Positions 1 to 7,620 of a stretch of DNA of 28,541 nucleotides are shown piece after piece. Both the position numbers and the translations under genes were made by a program. Origin of the DNA: a virus. How positions within the stretch are numbered: position 1 is the stretch's first letter; each line of letters opens with the position of its first letter. The stretch spans positions 1-28,541 of IMG/VR virus record IMGVR_UViG_3300025466_000137; one strand, written 5' to 3'. The notes under the pieces were generated by a model that was not told where the DNA came from, made no database searches, and saw nothing but the letters and a program-made list of their open reading frames with translations.

Positions 1-500
1 TAACTGGGGTGGGTCAAGTAGACGATATTGTTAATCTGGATCATGTTGATCCCTCGGAGGTCGGCCTCTTGGTAGGGCACTGGTGTTCCGACACTACCGG
101 ACGAGGCAGCATAGACGGGTGCCGTACTCGTGGAGGCATAAGTTAGTCCCACTGCTTCCAAGGGAGCACCGGAAGCATAGGTGACACCATTCCATGTTTG
201 GGTAGATGGGTAGGTCATCAAGGCACCGTTCTGCCAAAAACGGATGTACCCCACACCGATTTCCATGATGATTCGATTGGAATCTGAAAGGTTCAAACCA
301 AAAAGACGGCAACGTGTGGTGGATGACTTGGCAGCACCCAAGTACTCGGTGCCACTACGACGGTTGGCAGACCCGTAGGGGGTGATCAGGTAGTTCTCTA
401 GTTTCTTGCAACCGGAACGGTACTTATCAATGGAGGTACGTGCCTCCATGTAGGGACTCAACTCCCCAGCATTAAAGGAGGAGATGATGTCGTTGATCAT
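1..500 (-). CDS. Tail tube protein B (T7 gp12-like), partial
   Basis: The frame is open from an ATG at 500 to the window edge, giving the first 166 residues; the C-terminus lies outside. It begins MINDIISSFNAGELSPYMEA and continues with a Y-x-S-G-C-K-x-L-E-N-Y segment and an R-R-S-G-T-E-Y motif. This is the usual N-terminus of podovirus 'nozzle' proteins (F-x-x-GE-x-S-P, then L-x-N, then RR-x-GT), which close the tail tube below the gatekeeper protein. The ATG overlaps the stop of the upstream tail tube A gene as ATGA, so the start is well fixed and the pair is probably translationally coupled. Family assignment is from recalled sequence pattern and gene order; the missing C-terminal part would confirm it. 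Confidence 0.8.
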   Translation of the reverse strand, partial: MINDIISSFNAGELSPYMEARTSIDKYRSGCKKLENYLITPYGSANRRSGTEYLGAAKSSTTRCRLFGLNLSDSNRIIMEIGVGYIRFWQNGALMTYPSTQTWNGVTYASGAPLEAVGLTYASTSTAPVYAASSGSVGTPVPYQEADLRGINMIQINNIVYLTHPS

Positions 501-1090
501 GGAAGGGAACCGGAGAACCTAGATTGGACGAGGGGGGAATTGACCCATGCCATGACCTTCTTGGGTTTGCTCTGGTTGGCATCAATGCGTCCTGCCTCGG
601 CAATGGACAACTTGAACTGCTGGAGGAGTTGGTTTTTTAAGTTCAGATCCCCTGCAAGTGGCTTGCAAAGGTCACTGGCAAGTTTCAATGCCACCACTTC
701 CACAAAGGTCGTGGAAAAAATGCTGGGGTCGGGATTATTAGAAACGTAGTAGATGTTTGCGTAGGTTTCGTCGGTCAGCAAGGATGTCCCTTGAATCTCA
801 AAGACTGCCGTCATATCGACGTAACCATAATCGTTGAAAGCAATGATTTTGCCGTAGTCGGCAGGTAACTGATAAGAATAAGACCAATTAAAAGAGGGAG
901 CCGTTGTGTTCTGGGCAAGGACGGCAGAGGAGGTTGCAAAACCCCACGTATTGAGCATGAGACATTCTTTGACCACCACCGGATAGAACAAGTTGCAGAA
1001 TCGTGCCTCCATCGAACCATCCGTGAGGGAGGTGATTGATTGGTCTCCGATCTTGGCTAAAGCCAAGTTGCAAATGGTGATGGAATCCAT
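497..1090 (-). CDS. Tail tube protein A (T7 gp11-like adaptor)
   Basis: 197 aa starting MDSITICNLALAKIGDQSI. The N-terminal N-x-AL-x-x-IG-x-x-x-I-x-SL signature followed by E-A-R-x-C-x-x-x-Y is typical of gp11-like proteins, which form the ring between portal and nozzle. A middle Y-x-LP-x-D-x-x-K stretch and a helical C-terminal part (VVALKLASDLCKPLAGD) also fit. It sits between the capsid and tail tube B genes, exactly where T7-like podoviruses carry it. A terminator-like hairpin separates it from the capsid gene, so it may need its own promoter or read-through. There is no Shine-Dalgarno sequence before the ATG; the leader is T/A-rich. Confidence 0.85.
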   Translation of the reverse strand: MDSITICNLALAKIGDQSITSLTDGSMEARFCNLFYPVVVKECLMLNTWGFATSSAVLAQNTTAPSFNWSYSYQLPADYGKIIAFNDYGYVDMTAVFEIQGTSLLTDETYANIYYVSNNPDPSIFSTTFVEVVALKLASDLCKPLAGDLNLKNQLLQQFKLSIAEAGRIDANQSKPKKVMAWVNSPLVQSRFSGSLP

Positions 1091-1104
1091 GCTGAAAAAA
1101 TAAA

Positions 1105-1151
1105 GGTTAAAAGAAAGGGGTGAGGTGCCTGATAAAAAAACACCCCACCCC
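1105..1151 (-). terminator. Terminator-like hairpin after capsid gene
   Basis: Read on the minus strand, GGGGTGGGGTG (1151-1141) pairs with CACCTCACCCC (1127-1117) through 11 positions including one G-T wobble. The 13-nt loop is T-rich and the stem is followed by TTTCTTTTAACC. It lies 14 nt after the capsid stop codon. The T-run after the stem is interrupted, so it may act as a partial terminator or as an mRNA 3'-end stabiliser. Confidence 0.6.
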
Positions 1152-1165
1152 CGACTTGTGAATAA

Positions 1166-2116
1166 TTACTGCTTGGTCGTGTCGGTCAGGATCGTGACCA
1201 CACCTGTATCAAGCAGACGTGTGGCACCGATGACTGCCGTGGAACGAATGACCAGACCGTGACTGAGGTCAGGACGGATGTCCATGTAGGTCTTGCGTCC
1301 ACCATCAACCACCACGAGGGCATTTTTCTGGTAAGCAAAGCAAGTGCGAACCAGAGGAGTTCCTGACGTGCTAAGACCCTCGTAACGGACGATCTTGAAA
1401 CCAAGGAAGGTGTCAATCTGTCCTGCCACAAGTGCTGCCACTTGTGAATAGAGGGTGTTGGTGACTTCCGTTGTTGCCAAGAGATCAGCAATTTCAGCAG
1501 CACTCACGACAAGGATACGATCCTCAACGGGGGCTTCTGCCTTATCGAGCTTATACTTGGCATAACGAACCTTATCGATGGTCAGACCGGAGTTGACGGC
1601 AGTGCCACCAAACGGCACACGATTGACAGCAATCTGCTGGTTGGTCGTGTCGTAGGCAACGGACTGGGTGACTTGGATACCAGAGGAACTGGATGCCGTG
1701 GAGGTAGCAGCACCTGTAGCTGCCGTGTTGATGATGGCATCAACCTGACGGTTATAGGCAGCAACCTGACTCTGCATGATGTCAGAGGAGGGATTGCTGA
1801 CGTTACCGAGGAAGAGGTCATCAAACTCGTCCACGATGTTTGCGACATCGTAAGGAGTCGGATAAGCCCACCGAGTAGGTAGATCAAAGTCTGTGGTAGG
1901 AGTGCTAGCGTTCTTGGTGCTAACAGCAGCCATGTTGAGCAGACCCATCTGATTGAAGCGAACGGCAGCACCGTTAGCCTGTACGAGTTTGCAACGATCT
2001 TTCAGACGTGAATCCAACTGTTGGAGCAAAAGCTGCCAACTGTTTTGGTACATGATCTGATAGTGCTGGGGAATGACTGTCAGGTTTTGACCTGCAGCAG
2101 GAGAGTTAAAAGCCAT
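1166..2116 (-). CDS. Major capsid protein
   Basis: 316 aa, the size expected of a HK97-fold major capsid protein without a long N-terminal delta domain. It starts MAFNSPAAGQNLTVIPQHYQ and has an early helical region (QLLLQQLDSRLKDRCKL). A Ser/Thr/Ala-rich insert lies near residues 140-155. The C-terminal half is beta-rich (ILVVSAAEIADLL, FLGFKIVRYEGL, SHGLVIRSTAVIGATRLLDTGVV), as in P-domain and A-domain segments of this fold. It lies between scaffold and tail tube A genes. The ATG at 2116 follows a G-poor leader ending CAACTACTCAACACT. An unusually structured 266-nt leader and a strong terminator precede it, so its expression is probably controlled separately from the scaffold gene. Confidence 0.85.
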   Translation of the reverse strand: MAFNSPAAGQNLTVIPQHYQIMYQNSWQLLLQQLDSRLKDRCKLVQANGAAVRFNQMGLLNMAAVSTKNASTPTTDFDLPTRWAYPTPYDVANIVDEFDDLFLGNVSNPSSDIMQSQVAAYNRQVDAIINTAATGAATSTASSSSGIQVTQSVAYDTTNQQIAVNRVPFGGTAVNSGLTIDKVRYAKYKLDKAEAPVEDRILVVSAAEIADLLATTEVTNTLYSQVAALVAGQIDTFLGFKIVRYEGLSTSGTPLVRTCFAYQKNALVVVDGGRKTYMDIRPDLSHGLVIRSTAVIGATRLLDTGVVTILTDTTKQ

Positions 2117-2121
2117 AGTGT

Positions 2122-2284
2122 TGAGTAGTTGGGTTCCCTTGGGGTTGGTTGGGGAACCGTGTGGAGTTGATGACCAGTTTCCTCTGATTGTCCCAATCGG
2201 GGTCAGGTTCTCTCTGGGTCAAATCCAACTACTCAGGCCGAAAATCGGTTATCTCTCGTTGGGTTTGTAAATCTTGGTTTACAA
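2122..2284 (-). promoter_or_regulatory. Structured leader of the capsid gene
   Basis: Three inverted repeats lie between the scaffold terminator and the capsid ATG. An 11-bp perfect repeat, TGAGTAGTTGG (2122-2132) and CCAACTACTCA (2225-2235), could pair the bases just upstream of the ATG with RNA about 100 nt earlier. A 7-bp hairpin, GGTTCCC (2132-2138) and GGGAACC (2152-2158), sits between. A third repeat, TTGTAAA (2265-2271) and TTTACAA (2278-2284), adjoins the AGGTGTATATAC motif. No ORF of note fills this region. A role in controlling capsid transcription or translation is inference. Confidence 0.5.
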
Positions 2285-2285
2285 G

Positions 2286-2297
2286 AGGTGTATATAC
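2286..2297 (+). promoter_or_regulatory. Dispersed motif copy AGGTGTATATAC
   Basis: Plus-oriented copy of the phage-wide (A/G)GGTGT(A/C)TATA motif. It lies between the scaffold terminator and the capsid gene and directly abuts the TTGTAAA/TTTACAA dyad. A promoter for the capsid gene is expected here because a terminator closes the upstream unit. Confidence 0.5.
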
Positions 2298-2327
2298 TGG
2301 TCAACAAGTTTCAATCTGGACATCTAA

Positions 2328-2362
2328 AGAAAAACCCCCACCCCGATTGAAGGGTGAGGGTT
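2328..2362 (-). terminator. Rho-independent terminator after scaffold gene
   Basis: On the minus strand AACCCTCACCC (2362-2352) pairs with GGGTGGGGGTT (2343-2333) over 11 bp with one G-T wobble and an 8-nt loop, then runs into T residues. It starts about 20 nt after the scaffold stop codon. This is the strongest intrinsic terminator in the window and separates scaffold from capsid transcription. Confidence 0.8.
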
Positions 2363-2382
2363 CCTCAAGGTCGGACGAGCAA

Positions 2383-3339
2383 CTATCCGTTCTTGATCAA
2401 GTCTGCCACCATGCCGACCACTTCACGGTCACCTGCCACAAACCTCTGGTGGTAGGGGTTTTGGGGGTTACGCATGATGTCAATGCCACGTGCCTGACCT
2501 GCCATAAAGGTTGCTGTGGAATCTGAGGAAACGATCTTATCGTCACTGACCATCCGAGAAAACCTCTCTAGTGCCACAATGACGTTGGGATCACTCAGTC
2601 CCTTGCTATTGGGATCCAGTCCAGTGACCTGACAGGCACGTTTTACGACTGCCATGTTTGTCTCGTACTTCTCACCCCATGCTTGTTCTAGTGCCTTCTG
2701 CCCCTCGGTGTATTCCTTTTGGAGCACTTGAGCCTGTTCTTGGGCACGTGCAGCTTCCAAGGTTGCGTAGTATTTGACGGCCTCGGATGCCTGAGTGGGA
2801 GTCAATCCATTCTTGTGGGCAACCTCATTAAATCCCTTGATGACGTTGGAATCCAAGGTGACACCCTCTGGGATGCCATCTACCTTGGTCGGGTACTTGT
2901 CGGCACTTTCTGGGACTCCTCTTTTGGCATTGAATGCTGCCCATTCTTCCGGTGAGGACTTTTCGTTGGGCATGATGACGGCATCTGCCTTCTTCCCCAT
3001 CAGTCTCTGGAGGTTGATGTAGGATTTCGCTAGTGCCTCGTTGTTCTTAAACTGACCGAGGATCTGCTTGTCGTTGGCAAACTCGGCTGGGAGTCGGTCT
3101 AGCCAACCTTCGTTAAATTCCCCCTTTTCGTTGAGTGCCCACGGGTTCTCAGTCGATGAAGTTGGTGTCGTCGGGGAGGTAGTCCCTCCAGTTGTTTGAT
3201 CGAGTAGACTTCCGGTTCCGGTGGGGGTCGATGTCGTCGTACTCGTCGTGATCGGGTTCTCGACTGCTGTTTGTGCTGCCAGCAGTGCGTTGCCGTCTAC
3301 GGGAGTCACTGAGACTCCTTCTCCTGTGATGATGCTCAT
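2383..3339 (-). CDS. Scaffold (capsid assembly) protein
   Basis: 318 aa. The N-terminal ~65 residues are low-complexity Thr/Ser/Gly/Pro. The central part contains the pattern usual in podovirus scaffolds: W-L-D-R-LP-x-E, then a K-N-N-E-A-L-A-K-SYINLQRLMGKK helix, then IMPNEKSSPEEWAAF and a G-V-P-E-S-x-D-K-Y motif. It continues as a highly charged coiled-coil region (residues ~190-235, rich in E, Q, K, A). Scaffolds of this kind fill the procapsid and leave before DNA packaging. The position between portal and capsid genes supports the call. The ATG at 3339 overlaps the TAA of the upstream small gene (TAATG), which fixes the start. Confidence 0.82.
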   Translation of the reverse strand: MSIITGEGVSVTPVDGNALLAAQTAVENPITTSTTTSTPTGTGSLLDQTTGGTTSPTTPTSSTENPWALNEKGEFNEGWLDRLPAEFANDKQILGQFKNNEALAKSYINLQRLMGKKADAVIMPNEKSSPEEWAAFNAKRGVPESADKYPTKVDGIPEGVTLDSNVIKGFNEVAHKNGLTPTQASEAVKYYATLEAARAQEQAQVLQKEYTEGQKALEQAWGEKYETNMAVVKRACQVTGLDPNSKGLSDPNVIVALERFSRMVSDDKIVSSDSTATFMAGQARGIDIMRNPQNPYHQRFVAGDREVVGMVADLIKNG

Positions 3340-3566
3340 TAGGTTTCATGGGGTTGGGTGTTTGCTACAATGCCCAAAGGTGTATTGACACCTCTGGACA
3401 AAAATTCACTGTGCTCAAGGGGGGAGTGATTCTCCTTGTGCCACTGGATGTATGCTGGGGATCGGGTCACATCCGTGGACTCTTCAACCGTGGGTTGCTC
3501 ACTACTCTCGTTCACCGTAGGGTGCTCACTACTCTCGTTTTGCTTTCGTTTTCTTGGGTGCTTCAT
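3339..3566 (-). CDS. Hypothetical 75-aa hydrophilic protein
   Basis: MKHPRKRKQNESSEHPTVNE at the N-terminus, very charged and probably unstructured. It contains an imperfect internal repeat, NESSEHPTV then NESSEQPTV, encoded by a duplicated 15-bp sequence (3503-3517 and 3524-3538 region). The start lies 38 bp inside the end of the upstream 86-aa gene, and its stop overlaps the scaffold ATG (TAATG). No family is recognised. Residues near the C-terminus (RGVNTP) are encoded by a perfect dyad copy of the dispersed motif. The gene could be real and small, or a translated spacer that couples portal-region and scaffold expression. Confidence 0.5.
   Translation of the reverse strand: MKHPRKRKQNESSEHPTVNESSEQPTVEESTDVTRSPAYIQWHKENHSPLEHSEFLSRGVNTPLGIVANTQPHET
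3378..3393. promoter_or_regulatory. Dyad motif copy AGGTGTATTGACACCT
   Basis: Perfect 6-bp arms (AGGTGT/ACACCT) around a 4-bp centre, 38 nt upstream of the scaffold ATG and inside the preceding 75-aa frame. This is one of two perfect dyad versions of the dispersed motif, as expected of a binding site for a dimeric regulator. Confidence 0.5.
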
Positions 3567-3789
3567 GGGTTGCCTTGTAAGAAAGAGCTTTCATGTGGAG
3601 GTAGACCTGACGTTGACCGTCCCGTATTGCTGCCTTGATCGGGTCAAATGACCCGTCTGCACTCGGCACAAAGGCAGGGGCATTGATCCCAAAGACCTTT
3701 TCCAAGTGTTCCATGAGGGTGATGCCACTCTCCGTGGTCAGGATGCTGTATGCCTTGGTTTCTTTACTGATTGCCACAAACTCACTCAT
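3529..3789 (-). CDS. Small portal-associated hypothetical protein (86 aa)
   Basis: MSEFVAISKETKAYSILTTE start. The middle contains an F-G-I-N-A-P-A-F-V-P motif followed by D-P-I-K-A-A-I-R-D-G-Q-R-Q-V, and the tail is Lys-rich (APKKTKAKRE). Proteins of similar size and position between portal and scaffold genes are common in podovirus-type phages, but I cannot assign a function. The ATG overlaps the portal stop as ATGA, so it is translationally coupled to the portal. Its 3' end overlaps the next small gene by 38 bp. Confidence 0.7.
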   Translation of the reverse strand: MSEFVAISKETKAYSILTTESGITLMEHLEKVFGINAPAFVPSADGSFDPIKAAIRDGQRQVYLHMKALSYKATHEAPKKTKAKRE

Positions 3790-5561
3790 GACTGCTGGAT
3801 TCCTTTTTGGAGTTGCTGACCTACGGCACTCTGGGGATTGACGCTACCGAGTTGCTGGGCAATTTGTGCACCGTGTGCCTGTGCTTGTTGTTGTTGAGCC
3901 TGTGCCTGTGCTTGGGCACGTTGCTGCCTCATCTGGGCAATCTCGGCCTCACTTCTCAGGAAGTCTGGGTCACCTCCGTTTGCCAGTGCCTTTTCCCTGA
4001 CGATTTTATCAAAGTTAAAGTTATCTAGGATGGATTGGTCTTGGGTGACCTGCACGGTCTGAAGGGATTGGGAAACTGCTTCATCAATGGCACTGACACT
4101 CCGAGTAGCAATGGCAATGGACATCTTGTTATTGAAGATGACCTGAGGTTCTGGCAGGTATGCTTCACCACTTGCCGTAAATTGGATGAGTGCCTTGGGT
4201 GGAGGTGGGAAAAGACCTCGACGTGCTAGGATCCCATAGACCCTCTTGATGGTTGGGATGAGTAATTCCGTGGTGAGTCGGGAATAAGTCGGACTCAGCA
4301 TGGTCAACTTTTCACTTTCCATAGCACGGACTTGTGTTGCCGTGATGGGAGATCCCCCAGATCCCAGTTCTTCTTGGGCAAACATCTGGAACATGGGGAC
4401 ATTGAAAGCATCCTCAATGTGTTGCTGCTTCATCTTGATGCGATCCAGACCGACATCGTAACGACCTCCTGTTGCCCATTCACGTGGCATGGCAGAGGGG
4501 TCGGTAGCATTAAAGTAAGTGATGCCTCCTGCCGTGAGATCAGGTTCTCCGTTCATCCCTTCTGGGATCAGCAGTCGTGGGAAGGCAGTCAGTTCTGCCA
4601 ATGCGTCCATCTGCTTCTGGAGGAAGTTGACCTGCTTGGCATCAGGGAGTGCCACCCATGAGGGAGACCAACCGTAGACTCCGTGCTGCCACTTGAGGAA
4701 CCGAGAAATAAAGAAAGGTTGCTCGTCGTAACCGGAATCTCTCAGCACATGCTTGGAGGAACATTCCACGTGAACCGAGGCAAAGGGTTTGTTCTGTCCG
4801 TCCTTCTTGGTCTTGTCCCTCTGGTCATCTGTCCGTGGGTAGATGGCATGGATCATCTCCACCTTGTGCTCGTAGTTCTTGCCGTCACCGGAGTCGTACA
4901 TCTTCCTGACCTGCTCGGAGACGTTCTCAATGCCGTACTCCTCAACCAGTTGCCTCACGGTCATCTCCTTACGAATAAAAATCACGTCACAATACCCTTC
5001 GTTATTTTCACTGGCAGCAAAGGTGCCGAGGTCAAAGGTCTTGAACAGGAGGGGACAATAGGCACCGGAATCCACGTAGAGGGCAGCAGTCCCAAAGGCA
5101 CCACGGTCAAGGTGGCACTCGTGGATCGTGTTATAGAAATTGCTACGTGCTAGTTCCTCTAAGATGACCTCGGTGCAGTCGGCAAAGTATTCACTGACTC
5201 CCTCACCGTCTTCTAGGTTTTCCGGTGCTGCTAGTTGGCACCAAGCACTCCCTGCATCGTTGCAGTAGGACATGATCCCTGCTGCCATCGTCTGATTGGC
5301 ACGGACAGCAGTCGTGTCAAAGAGTTGGGTCTCACGGTCAAGGTTGGGTGAATACTGCTTATTGAGGATATACGACTTCCTTGGCATGACGTAGGTGGCA
5401 AGTTGCTGCCACATGCTCATCCAATAGTTGCGTTCCACGTCCAAAGATGACCACCTTGCCATGATCGATGCTGCTAGATCCGTCTTACCCATCTTCTTGC
5501 CCTTTTTGACAGGAGTGGGTGTATTGACACCCTTGGGTGCAGTGAGTTGGGTGTCTGCCAT
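3786..5561 (-). CDS. Portal (head-tail connector) protein
   Basis: 591 aa, the normal size for the podovirus head-to-tail connecting protein family (T7 gp8-like). Recognisable segments are the N-terminal helical part (SIMARWSSLDVERNYWMSMW, then LATYVMPRK), the D-T-T-A-V-R-A-N-Q-T-M-A-A-G-I-M region near residue 80, the I-S-R-F-L-K-W-Q-H-G-V-Y-G-W-S-P segment in the middle, and A-L-P-D-A-K-Q-V-N-F-L. The last ~60 residues are Gln/Ala-rich (QAQAQAQQQQAQAHGAQ), forming the flexible barrel end. The dodecameric portal sits at one capsid vertex and is the docking site for terminase and tail. It follows a Pro-rich small gene by 15 nt. Codons ~10-15 (KGVNTP) are written by a perfect dyad copy of the dispersed motif. 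Confidence 0.92.
   Translation of the reverse strand: MADTQLTAPKGVNTPTPVKKGKKMGKTDLAASIMARWSSLDVERNYWMSMWQQLATYVMPRKSYILNKQYSPNLDRETQLFDTTAVRANQTMAAGIMSYCNDAGSAWCQLAAPENLEDGEGVSEYFADCTEVILEELARSNFYNTIHECHLDRGAFGTAALYVDSGAYCPLLFKTFDLGTFAASENNEGYCDVIFIRKEMTVRQLVEEYGIENVSEQVRKMYDSGDGKNYEHKVEMIHAIYPRTDDQRDKTKKDGQNKPFASVHVECSSKHVLRDSGYDEQPFFISRFLKWQHGVYGWSPSWVALPDAKQVNFLQKQMDALAELTAFPRLLIPEGMNGEPDLTAGGITYFNATDPSAMPREWATGGRYDVGLDRIKMKQQHIEDAFNVPMFQMFAQEELGSGGSPITATQVRAMESEKLTMLSPTYSRLTTELLIPTIKRVYGILARRGLFPPPPKALIQFTASGEAYLPEPQVIFNNKMSIAIATRSVSAIDEAVSQSLQTVQVTQDQSILDNFNFDKIVREKALANGGDPDFLRSEAEIAQMRQQRAQAQAQAQQQQAQAHGAQIAQQLGSVNPQSAVGQQLQKGIQQS
5517..5532. promoter_or_regulatory. Dyad motif copy GGGTGTATTGACACCC
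   Basis: Perfect GGGTGT/ACACCC arms around ATTG, located in codons ~10-15 of the portal gene. Same architecture as the copy at 3378-3393; both are read as GVNTP in their genes, which suggests DNA-level constraint rather than shared protein function. Confidence 0.5.
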
Positions 5562-5576
5562 AATAATTGGGTGTGG

Positions 5577-5951
5577 TTACTTACCGAGGAGAGAACCGGA
5601 TGGTGGTGCTACTGCTTGGTTCTGGGTGTCTTGATTGCTTTGCAAGAGGGATGCCTTCATGCCAAATCCTTGTGATGCCTGTGCCCCTGCCATCTGTTGT
5701 GCTAGGGCAATATCCAAAGAGGAAGCCGATGGGGGTGGGGGAGGAACAGGTGCCTTGGGCATGGCAGGGATATTGATTATGGGTGCTGCTGGTGTCGGTG
5801 GGATATACGGAGTGCTGCCACCTCCTCCCTTGAAGTTAGCAAGGATTGGTTTATGAGGGAGGATAGGAGGTAACGGGACACCTCCTGCTAGTGCCATCTC
5901 TGGTAATAGGTACGAGACCAACCAACTTACGAAATCTATAACGTCATGCAT
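5577..5951 (-). CDS. Pro/Gly-rich hypothetical protein upstream of portal
   Basis: 124 aa from the ATG at 5951 (MHDVIDFVSWLVSYLLPEMA); a GTG at 5972 would add seven residues. The first ~20 residues are hydrophobic and could form a membrane segment or an amphipathic helix. The rest is low complexity: a GGGG stretch, IPPTPAAPIINIP, and PVPPPPP, followed by a Q/A/S-rich tail. It overlaps the end of the upstream 114-aa gene by 16 bp. Short Pro-rich proteins in this place between terminase and portal are seen in other short-tailed phages, without known function. A near-palindromic motif copy lies right before the ATG. Confidence 0.6.
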   Translation of the reverse strand: MHDVIDFVSWLVSYLLPEMALAGGVPLPPILPHKPILANFKGGGGSTPYIPPTPAAPIINIPAMPKAPVPPPPPSASSLDIALAQQMAGAQASQGFGMKASLLQSNQDTQNQAVAPPSGSLLGK

Positions 5952-6280
5952 TGGGTGTGTATACGCACCCACGGATAGATTCTCAACTTGTTTTTTCGTT
6001 CAAATGACACAAAGGGTAGGGGATAGGGTGCCGAGTCAAAGGCATCCCTAAGATGTCCAGAATACAGATACAAGTGCCAGCAGTCGGCATCTTGGAAGGT
6101 CACCCAAGGGTTGCAGATCCTTTCGTAGGTCGCATTTTGGCACACCGGACGTGCCATAAAGAAAAGGTCATCGTTACTGACAACGATCCCGTAAAGCAAA
6201 TGTGCCTCCAGATCCTCCCGAAATGTCCGTGGGCATGTCTCTTGCTGGTAGACTGCTGCTGCCCTTTGGACGGGTTTCAT
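5936..6280 (-). CDS. Conserved phage hypothetical protein after terminase
   Basis: 114 aa, MKPVQRAAAVYQQETCPRTF start, with aromatic-rich motifs HLLYGIVVSNDDLFFMARPV and D-A-D-C-W-H-L-Y-L-Y-S-G-H-L. Proteins of this type (an A-V-Y-x-x-E-x-C-x-R-T-F-x-E-D-L-E-x-H-L-x-x-G start, then a tryptophan-rich 'W-x-LY-x-x-G' core) are often found next to large terminase genes of podovirus-like phages. The role is unknown; an internal head protein or a packaging accessory is possible. The ATG overlaps the terminase stop as ATGA, so they are coupled. Confidence 0.7.
   Translation of the reverse strand: MKPVQRAAAVYQQETCPRTFREDLEAHLLYGIVVSNDDLFFMARPVCQNATYERICNPWVTFQDADCWHLYLYSGHLRDAFDSAPYPLPFVSFERKNKLRIYPWVRIHTQCMTL
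5953..5970. promoter_or_regulatory. Dyad motif copy GGGTGTGTATACGCACCC
   Basis: Near-palindrome one base upstream of the ATG at 5951, inside the end of the 114-aa gene. The arms are spaced two bases wider than in the perfect dyads, so it is a variant of the dispersed motif. Confidence 0.4.
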
Positions 6281-7620
6281 GCTCCCTTGAATCCCATCTT
6301 GGCATGGGTGGCACGTTTAACCTGATAACCGTAGTTGACCCGTGTCGGCATCTGGCTCCGATCAATGACCAGACCTGCCTTGATTGCTTGGAAGGCAATG
6401 GAAAATGCGTCACTAGCATGGGAGGAATGGTCATGCACCGGAACTTGCTTGATCGTGATGCCGTCACTTTCTTCCTTAGAATGATAGAGATCCAAGGCAT
6501 CCAAACCCAACTGGCAGGTATCTTCCTTAAAACTTACTCGTGGAAAAGCATCTAGTGCCAAGTTGATGCCGTCCCAGACCGAGTTTTGCCTTTGCACTGC
6601 CACTACATTGGTCAGTCCTGCCGTCTGTAGGTTAGGTTGCCATAGGGATCCGTTGATGGCAGCAGCATCGTGGGGAAGGAAATGGGAAGCATACCTATAA
6701 GGTCGATCTAAAAGTCGTTTTACCCAGTCGGCAGGGGTGGAGCAGTCGGCATCACCAAAGAGACTTTCTAGGAAAACGATCCGATCACCGAGGATTTGCC
6801 ACAACCAGACTCGGACGTTGAGTGGTGCACCCACATCCCACGAGGAATAGACCGGAGATTCTTTGTGCCAGAGGATGTTGTTACTGATCCGTGTCTGGAT
6901 CCGTGCATCTTCCAGCACCCGTGAGTAAATGCTCCCTGCTCTGCCTACGGAAAAGTTGCACTCAAATTCTTGTGCAAAGACCCTTTCCGGTGTTCCTGCC
7001 TTGATGGATTCCAATTCTTCCGGTGGGATTAAGCCACTCTCGGAAGATCGTAGGATCATCGTGAACCATTCGGGATCGTCCAGTGCTTCCTTCCATAATC
7101 GCCAAAACCCATTACGACCTGCTGGAGTGCCGATAAAGGTTGCACGTCCTTGGTAGTCGGCAAGGGCAGGACGGATGACTGCCAACCATGCTTGTGGGTC
7201 AAGGTTTGCGTATTCGTCGAGTACCACGTAGTCAAAATAGAGACCTCTCATGCGTTCGTAGGAATCACCTGAGTAGAGTCGGATCATGGCACCATTACTA
7301 AGAGTCACCATCAAATCCTGTTCGTTGACTTTCACGTTCGGTAAATCACTCACGAATCGCTTGAGCATTGCCCAAGCAATGTCCTTGGACTGGTCACGAG
7401 TCGGTGCAATATACGCATACCTCCGTGGAGGGTTGACCCTAGTATCCGTGTGTGCCTTTTGAAGTAGGTCTTGGATACATGCCACGGTCTTTCCTGCTCG
7501 TCGATGACACACCAAACATGCCCACCGTTGTGTCCGTTCTAAAAAGGGACGAAATTGCTTACGTGGACGTGCACGTAACACCACCTCCTGATCAATTTCT
7601 GTCGGAGGGATTGAGTTCAC
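6277..7620 (-). CDS. terL: Terminase large subunit
   Basis: 447 aa packaging motor ATPase and nuclease. Walker A-like motif CHRRAGKT at residues 38-45, Walker B YFDYVVLDE at 128-136 with the catalytic Glu, and a coupling motif TFIGTPAGRNG at about 161-171. The C-terminal nuclease domain begins near YSSWDVG (Asp262), continues with VWLWQILGDRIVFLE and ends with an H-A-S-D-A-F segment (Asp ~413), giving the acidic residues of the RNase H-like fold. The start is a GTG at 7620: an in-frame TAG lies two codons upstream and no earlier Met exists. That start is 29 bp inside the preceding zinc-ribbon gene. The stop is joined as ATGA to the next gene. Confidence 0.95.
   Translation of the reverse strand: MNSIPPTEIDQEVVLRARPRKQFRPFLERTQRWACLVCHRRAGKTVACIQDLLQKAHTDTRVNPPRRYAYIAPTRDQSKDIAWAMLKRFVSDLPNVKVNEQDLMVTLSNGAMIRLYSGDSYERMRGLYFDYVVLDEYANLDPQAWLAVIRPALADYQGRATFIGTPAGRNGFWRLWKEALDDPEWFTMILRSSESGLIPPEELESIKAGTPERVFAQEFECNFSVGRAGSIYSRVLEDARIQTRISNNILWHKESPVYSSWDVGAPLNVRVWLWQILGDRIVFLESLFGDADCSTPADWVKRLLDRPYRYASHFLPHDAAAINGSLWQPNLQTAGLTNVVAVQRQNSVWDGINLALDAFPRVSFKEDTCQLGLDALDLYHSKEESDGITIKQVPVHDHSSHASDAFSIAFQAIKAGLVIDRSQMPTRVNYGYQVKRATHAKMGFKGA

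Noticed and set aside
4683-5153. 156-aa plus-strand open frame
   Set aside because: Lies wholly within the portal gene on the other strand and has no recognisable motifs.
6277-7620. A later Met start for the large terminase
   Set aside because: The next Met lies after Walker A, so the GTG at 7620 must be the start.
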